Shown here: piece by piece, positions 58,765 through 64,000 of the stretch | How the letters are laid out: each line of letters begins with the position of its first letter | Position numbering within the stretch: position 1 is the first letter of the stretch | From: an uncultured Lachnospiraceae bacterium | Lineage (GTDB): Bacteria; Bacillota; Clostridia; Lachnospirales; Lachnospiraceae | Assembly: GCA_945621435.1 (NCBI GenBank) | Contig: CALZBR010000011.1 | Coordinates: 1-64,000 of the forward strand | Reading direction: 5' to 3' | DNA length: 64,000 nt | Translations under genes and position numbers: made by a program | Notes under the pieces: generated by a model | What the model was told of the DNA's origin: nothing | The model's database searches: none | The model's input: the letters and a program-made list of their open reading frames with translations, nothing else

Positions 58765-59492
58765 ACAGAGAGGAATTCCTGATGCGGCTGGAGGGGATGC
58801 TTCAGAGCATTTCTCCGACGGAGAAAGAGGAAGTACTACAGTATTACAGGGATTATTTTGAGGATGCAGGTCCGGAAAATGAACAGTCGGTGATTGAGGC
58901 ATTGGGGAATCCCGCCGATATTGCGGAGAATATAAAGAAGGATTTGCAGGGAGACGATGGGAGCAGGGCAACAGCCTCAGACCATGCGGTAATGGAATAT
59001 GGCAGTCCGGAAGCCTGCGAACGGGACAATTACAATGGCAGTCCGAAAGCCGGTGAACGGGGCAATTACTATGACAGCCGGACGTCACATGCTGATACGG
59101 GATACAGAGAACCGGTACCGGCGGAGAAGAGAATGCCCGGGTGGGCAATCGTGTTGCTGACTCTGCTGATCGTGTTTGCATCACCGGTTCTGATCGGACT
59201 TCTGGGAGTCCTTTTTGGACTGCTGGTTACCTGGTTTGCGCTGATTTTCAGCTTTGGGGTGACAGCTGTAGCTCTCTTTGCAGTGTTGTTTGTGTTGATT
59301 ATTGTGGGTGCCATGTGTGTCACCCTGGATCCGCTTGTGGGGCTGGCGCTGGCAGGAGGCGGGTTGATCTGTGGCGGAATCGGACTGCTGTTCCTGATGC
59401 TGACCGTAGCTATGGCCGGTATTCTGACTCCCGGGATTTTCAGTGGTCTCGGATGGTTATTTGGGAGAAGAAAGAAGGGTAAGACAGTATGA
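58761..59492 (+). CDS. DUF1700/HAAS domain membrane protein
   Basis: MNREEFLMRLEGMLQSISPTEKEEVLQYYRDYFEDAG. Confidence 0.9.
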   Translation: MNREEFLMRLEGMLQSISPTEKEEVLQYYRDYFEDAGPENEQSVIEALGNPADIAENIKKDLQGDDGSRATASDHAVMEYGSPEACERDNYNGSPKAGERGNYYDSRTSHADTGYREPVPAEKRMPGWAIVLLTLLIVFASPVLIGLLGVLFGLLVTWFALIFSFGVTAVALFAVLFVLIIVGAMCVTLDPLVGLALAGGGLICGGIGLLFLMLTVAMAGILTPGIFSGLGWLFGRRKKGKTV

Positions 59493-60385
59493 AAAGGTTT
59501 ATGAGAAACTGTGCCATTGTTGCATTGGTTATGATTGTACTTGGATTTGGGCTGGCTCTTGCCGCCGGAACCATCAGGGGGAAAACAGTGATTTCCCAGG
59601 TGGTGGAAAAGGTTACGGGAGGCCGGGTTCATGTCAATCTGGAGAATTGGGGAGACTTTGGTGTCACCGTGGGAGAAAAGCTGAATTTAGTGAATTATAA
59701 TATTGAGGACAGCATCAGTTTCAACACCGCCTATGAGGTTCGCACCGGGGATGTGGAAAAATACGAACTCACAGGCGAAATCGAGGGCCTGTATATTGAA
59801 GCCGGCGGCTGCACGCTGGAGACCGAAGCTTCGGAGGACGGAGCCTTTTATATAGAAGCGGAAAATATCGGTAAGTTCCAGGGCTATGTGGAGAATGGTG
59901 TGCTTTGCATCAGAACTACCGTCAGCAGCGGAACCTGGAATGCATTAAATGGCGGAAAAGTCAAACTCTATCTACCCCGGGAATATCCATTGGATAAAGC
60001 AGAAATAGAGCTGGGTGCCGGAGCCATGCAGCTGAATGATATGGAAGCAAAGCAGTTTCTGATTAATGTAGGCGCAGGTGAGATGAGTATTTCCGGAGTA
60101 AAAGCAGACAACATGGAGTTGTCCGTGGGGATGGGCAGTGTTGTGGTAAAGGGTGTGGTCACCGGCAACCTCAAGGCTGAGTGTTCCATGGGAAGTGTGG
60201 AAATGCTACTGGAAGGCAGCAGAAAGGACTTCAATTATCAGCTGCAGTGCGCCATGGGCTCCATTGAACTGGAAAATGACAAGTACGAGGGACTTTCCCA
60301 GACCAAAGAGATAGACAACGGAGCAGCGAAAAGATTGGAAGTTGACTGCTCCATGGGGAGTGTAAATATCCGGTTTACAAAATAA
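59489..60385 (+). CDS. DUF4097 family beta-strand repeat protein
   Basis: N-terminal TM; repeated GAGEMSISGVKADNMELSVGMGSVVVKGV motifs. Confidence 0.85.
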   Translation: MKRFMRNCAIVALVMIVLGFGLALAAGTIRGKTVISQVVEKVTGGRVHVNLENWGDFGVTVGEKLNLVNYNIEDSISFNTAYEVRTGDVEKYELTGEIEGLYIEAGGCTLETEASEDGAFYIEAENIGKFQGYVENGVLCIRTTVSSGTWNALNGGKVKLYLPREYPLDKAEIELGAGAMQLNDMEAKQFLINVGAGEMSISGVKADNMELSVGMGSVVVKGVVTGNLKAECSMGSVEMLLEGSRKDFNYQLQCAMGSIELENDKYEGLSQTKEIDNGAAKRLEVDCSMGSVNIRFTK

Positions 60386-60426
60386 AGGGGATAGGCTACA
60401 AAAAAGATTGCACCATATGCAATGAG

Positions 60427-61329
60427 TCATTCGTCATCCGATACATGTTTCCGATATTCCGTCGGCGACATCTGCATGCGTGTTTTGAACTGTCGCATAA
60501 AATGCAGATCGCATTTATAGCCGCACATTCCGGCAATCTGAGTGATGGGAAGGTCGGTGGTGGAGAGCAGATATTTGGAATGTTCGATACGACTCCGGAT
60601 GACATCGTTTATTACACTGATTCCGAAGATTTCTTTATACAAATGTTGAAAATAGGACTTGCTCATGGAAAGCTGATGGGCAAGTCCTTCCACGTTCCAG
60701 TCATGGTAGGGCATGTTGTAGATTTTGGAACGAAGAATGGACATCTTATCATAGTAGGAATTGGCGCTCTCATTGCCTGCGGGATGCAGCTTCTCACTGA
60801 GCTTGATAAAAAACAGTCTCAGGTAAAGAGAGATGGAATCCTCCCTGTGATGATTGGAGGAATACTTCTCGTAACACATATTCTTGATGATCAGAGACAA
60901 TCCGTTCAGATCACCGATGGGGATGACGTTGTCAAAGGGGATGTTCAGCTCCTCCAGAAAGCGCAGGTCTTCGCCGGACATATCAAAATGAAACCAATCG
61001 TTTGCAAACGATATATCACAGGCCTGATAGAACTGCGGAGTGCCTTTTTTATATAAAATAAAGGAGTTGGGCCTGGCCACGGAGTCTGTGCCCCGGAAGG
61101 TGAAAACAGCGGGAGTCTTCAACAGAAGGAGAAGGTAATCACCCGAGCCGGTGGGGCGACAAATCTTAAAATCTGCATCGTGACAATGATTGTAGCCGAT
61201 ATTATTGATATGCAAAGCAGGCACCTCCCGAGGATATGATAGTATTAATCTATCTGATTCCCGGCTGAAAATCAAGTGCATTTCTTCCCGAAAATACAAA
61301 GAATACGAAATAAAAGCATGAGAAATCAA
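60427..61329 (-). CDS. AraC family transcriptional regulator
   Basis: C-terminal HTH: SMSKSYFQHLYKEIFGISVINDVIRSRIEHSKYLLSTTDLPITQIAGMCGY. Confidence 0.92.
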   Translation of the reverse strand: MISHAFISYSLYFREEMHLIFSRESDRLILSYPREVPALHINNIGYNHCHDADFKICRPTGSGDYLLLLLKTPAVFTFRGTDSVARPNSFILYKKGTPQFYQACDISFANDWFHFDMSGEDLRFLEELNIPFDNVIPIGDLNGLSLIIKNMCYEKYSSNHHREDSISLYLRLFFIKLSEKLHPAGNESANSYYDKMSILRSKIYNMPYHDWNVEGLAHQLSMSKSYFQHLYKEIFGISVINDVIRSRIEHSKYLLSTTDLPITQIAGMCGYKCDLHFMRQFKTRMQMSPTEYRKHVSDDE

Positions 61330-61460
61330 TTCCGAAATAAAGAAAATAAAAAGCAGAATATGTCAGTAATCTTGCATGATAAGTCATTGCAAAAAGAAGA
61401 ACGGATTCACTATAATCTACTCATAGAACCGTATGAAACCAATTACAGGAGGGTAACTCA

Positions 61461-62942
61461 GTGAAAGCAGAGATCACTATTTCCAAAAGTAACACAATCA
61501 GTAAAATTGACAACCGTATTTTCGGCTCCTTTATCGAGCATCTGGGTCGTGCGGTGTATGGCGGAATCTATGAGCCGGATCATGAGACTGCTGACGATAT
61601 GGGCTTTCGCACAGATGTGATGAATAGGATCAAAGAGCTCAATATTCCTATAGTACGTTATCCCGGCGGGAATTTTGTTTCCGGTTATAACTGGGAGGAT
61701 GGTACCGGTGATAAGTCCAAGCGCCCGAAGAAAATGGAGCTTGCATGGCAGTCTGTGGAGACCAATGAAGTGGGAATCGATGAATTCCAGGAGTGGGCAA
61801 AACGTGCAAACAGTGAAATTATGATGGCTGTTAACCTGGGAACAAGAGGCGCCGATGAGGCTCGAAATCTGGTGGAATATTGCAACAGCGAAACAGATAC
61901 CTACTACGCCCGGATGAGACGTGACAACGGATTTGACAAGCCTTTTGGTATCAAGCTTTGGTGTCTTGGAAACGAGATGGACGGTCCCTGGCAGATCTGC
62001 AGCAAGACTCCCTATGAGTATGCACGTATCGCATGTGAGACAGCGAAGCTGATGAAGTGGATCGATCCTTCCATCGAACTGGTAGCCTGCGGAAGTGCTC
62101 ATTTGAATATGCCTACTTTCATGGAATGGGAGAGAACGGTGCTTCGCGAGTGTTATGACCATATTGATTACATATCCCTGCACAATTACTACGGCAATCC
62201 CAACAACGATACCGCTGCCTATCTGGCTTCTTCTGTTGACATGGATAAGTTCATCAAACAGGTTGCAGCAATCTGCGATGAAGTAAAATTCGAAAAAAAG
62301 ACGGACAAGACAATCAACCTTTCCTTTGACGAGTGGAATATCTGGTTCCACAGCAATGATCAGGACAAGAAGATTGATAAGTGGCAGATTGCACCTCCTC
62401 TTCTGGAGGATGTTTATAATCTGGAAGACGCAGTGGTTCTGGGGAGCCTTCTCATCACCCTGTTAAACAACAGTGACAGAGTCAAGATTGCCTGTCTTGC
62501 ACAGCTGGTAAACGTGATTGCACCTATTATGACCGAAACCGGCGGAAGATGTTGGGTACAGACCATTTTCTATCCCTTTATGTACACCTCCCGCTACGGC
62601 AGGGGTACTGCAGTGAAGACCTTCTGCATCTGCGACAGCTATGCTGCCGGAGACAAGAAAAACATTCCTTATGTGGATACCGCAGCAGTTCTTTCCGAGG
62701 ACGAAAAGGAGCTGACCATCTTTGCGGTAAACCGCTCTCTTGACAACGAGTGTGAACTGTCTCTGGAGATGCTTGGCGGTGATGCTTATCATGCTTATCA
62801 GCACATTGCCATGGAAGGAGATGACCTGAAAGCGATCAACACTGCAGACGAACCCGACAAGGTGGTTCCCATAGTGAAAGAATTGGCTGAAAAGATCGTT
62901 CTGGCACCTCATTCCTGGAACATGATTAACTTTAAAAAATAA
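61461..62942 (+). CDS. GH51 alpha-L-arabinofuranosidase
   Basis: FGSFIEHLGRAVYGGIYEP, PGGNFVSGYNWEDG, WCLGNEMDGPWQ acid/base, SFDEWNIW nucleophile. Confidence 0.94.
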   Translation: MKAEITISKSNTISKIDNRIFGSFIEHLGRAVYGGIYEPDHETADDMGFRTDVMNRIKELNIPIVRYPGGNFVSGYNWEDGTGDKSKRPKKMELAWQSVETNEVGIDEFQEWAKRANSEIMMAVNLGTRGADEARNLVEYCNSETDTYYARMRRDNGFDKPFGIKLWCLGNEMDGPWQICSKTPYEYARIACETAKLMKWIDPSIELVACGSAHLNMPTFMEWERTVLRECYDHIDYISLHNYYGNPNNDTAAYLASSVDMDKFIKQVAAICDEVKFEKKTDKTINLSFDEWNIWFHSNDQDKKIDKWQIAPPLLEDVYNLEDAVVLGSLLITLLNNSDRVKIACLAQLVNVIAPIMTETGGRCWVQTIFYPFMYTSRYGRGTAVKTFCICDSYAAGDKKNIPYVDTAAVLSEDEKELTIFAVNRSLDNECELSLEMLGGDAYHAYQHIAMEGDDLKAINTADEPDKVVPIVKELAEKIVLAPHSWNMINFKK

Positions 62943-62957
62943 TGACAGAGTCTGCAA

Positions 62958-63941
62958 TCAGGGATTGCTTACAAACATTCCGGACTTCTTCAACGCCGGT
63001 CTCAGAGCCAGATAGAAGACGGAAGCCGCGATGACTGCTACGACAGCATTCACTGTTGTTGTGATGGCACTGATTTTTGCCAGAGCCTTTGCAAGATCCT
63101 GAGGTACACCGAGCAGATAGGTTTTGTAGAAATATCCTACCAGAGGATCCGCGACAATGTTAAAAGCCATACCGCAGATGCAGGAAACGACGGTGGCTGT
63201 TGCTACAAATTTTGCACTGTGATCCTTGCTGAGTCTGAAAAGCTTGTGTGCTACAAAGCCTACAATCAGTCCGATCATGAACTTCAGCAGGAAGGTCTTG
63301 GGTGCACTGGTCACATAGGCGGTGGTCAGATCTCCGATGGTCATGCCGATGGCGCCTGCCATACCGCCCCAGTAACCGCCCAAAAGCAGGGCTGCCAGAA
63401 CGCAGAATACATTGCCGAAGTGAAATGCTGTCTTTTCGGTCCCTACCGTAATATCAATCTTCAAAAAGGCAAATCCGATATAGCAGAGTGCTGCCAGCAG
63501 ACCGGCCATGGCGATGCGCTTCACATCGGGTTTTGCTGCCTTTTCTACGCCGATAACTGCATTTACAAGTCCCTTCAGAGTGAAGAGAATAGCAACGAAC
63601 AACAGCGCAAGACTATAGGAATAGGGGCGCTCCTGATTCAGCTTCTTCCCGGAAAGTTCTGAGGAACGTGCTTTGAGAGCCGCCAGGTCTCCGGCAGGAA
63701 CAGCAGTGGTTTCACTGTTTTCGACACCGGATTCTTCGGCGGCTTTCTGAGCCTCTTCGATTTCCTTGATCTGGGCTTTGACGGTACTCAGCTCCTTACC
63801 TGTTTCGACGGATTGCTTGTAGCTTGAATTGTGCGTGCAGACTGCCAGGATGATGCCGGCAATCAGCAGCACTGTTCCCACAATCAGCAGACCATAGCGT
63901 TTCTCGCGGGATTGCTTTGTTTCTTGTTTTTCTTTCTTCAT
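62958..63941 (-). CDS. ECF transporter S component with N-terminal TM/coiled-coil extension
   Basis: C-terminal half FHFGNVFCVLAALLLGGYWGGMAGAIGMTIGDL typical of ECF S components; about 130-aa N-terminal extension. Confidence 0.8.
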   Translation of the reverse strand: MKKEKQETKQSREKRYGLLIVGTVLLIAGIILAVCTHNSSYKQSVETGKELSTVKAQIKEIEEAQKAAEESGVENSETTAVPAGDLAALKARSSELSGKKLNQERPYSYSLALLFVAILFTLKGLVNAVIGVEKAAKPDVKRIAMAGLLAALCYIGFAFLKIDITVGTEKTAFHFGNVFCVLAALLLGGYWGGMAGAIGMTIGDLTTAYVTSAPKTFLLKFMIGLIVGFVAHKLFRLSKDHSAKFVATATVVSCICGMAFNIVADPLVGYFYKTYLLGVPQDLAKALAKISAITTTVNAVVAVIAASVFYLALRPALKKSGMFVSNP

Positions 63942-64000
63942 GTGTTCTCACACCTTTCCATAAATCATTGTATTCATTCGGGGGAGAACCCCAAACTGCT

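Noticed and set aside
63942-64000. Riboswitch upstream of the ECF S component
   Set aside because: Only about 60 nt visible before the window ends; no known motif can be assigned.
1-64000. tRNA, rRNA, prophage, IS transposase or integrase genes
   Set aside because: No tRNA-like arms, rRNA segments, phage structural genes or intact transposases were recognised; only the Rpn-like derivative hints at mobile ancestry.

Overview
64 kb chromosomal window, probably from a Firmicutes/Lachnospiraceae-type genome (inferred from gene content). It is mostly housekeeping: a YhaO/YhaN (SbcDC-like) pair, M18 aminopeptidase, S8 protease, GGDEF protein, GH10/GH2/GH51 glycosidases, a serpin lipoprotein, a 3-methyladenine glycosylase-AddB-AddA run, a TPP-riboswitch thiWMEDC operon, asnA, a DinG/XPD-type helicase and a PadR-HAAS-DUF4097 module. 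The most notable accessory locus is an AT-rich patch (about 30.24-32.19 kb) with decayed gene fragments and a type III (ToxIN/AbiQ-like) RNA-protein toxin-antitoxin system. That system has a good promoter, two 38-nt antitoxin RNA repeats, a hairpin attenuator and a ToxN/AbiQ-like toxin gene. The toxin gene is split by a -1 frameshift exactly at a U_UUU_UUC slippery heptamer, so it is either inactivated or expressed through slippage. Second is a radical-SAM/DUF4130 putative DNA repair pair with a LexA-type SOS box and a 5x14-bp tandem repeat in its leader. Other items: a TetM-like GTPase fused to a NYN nuclease domain, a HAD phosphatase fused to a CPBP membrane protease, a MutS-like remnant, an Rpn-family derivative missing its core, and several intergenic tandem repeats with 14-, 15- or 62-bp periods. 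All calls are from reading the sequence; no database search was run.
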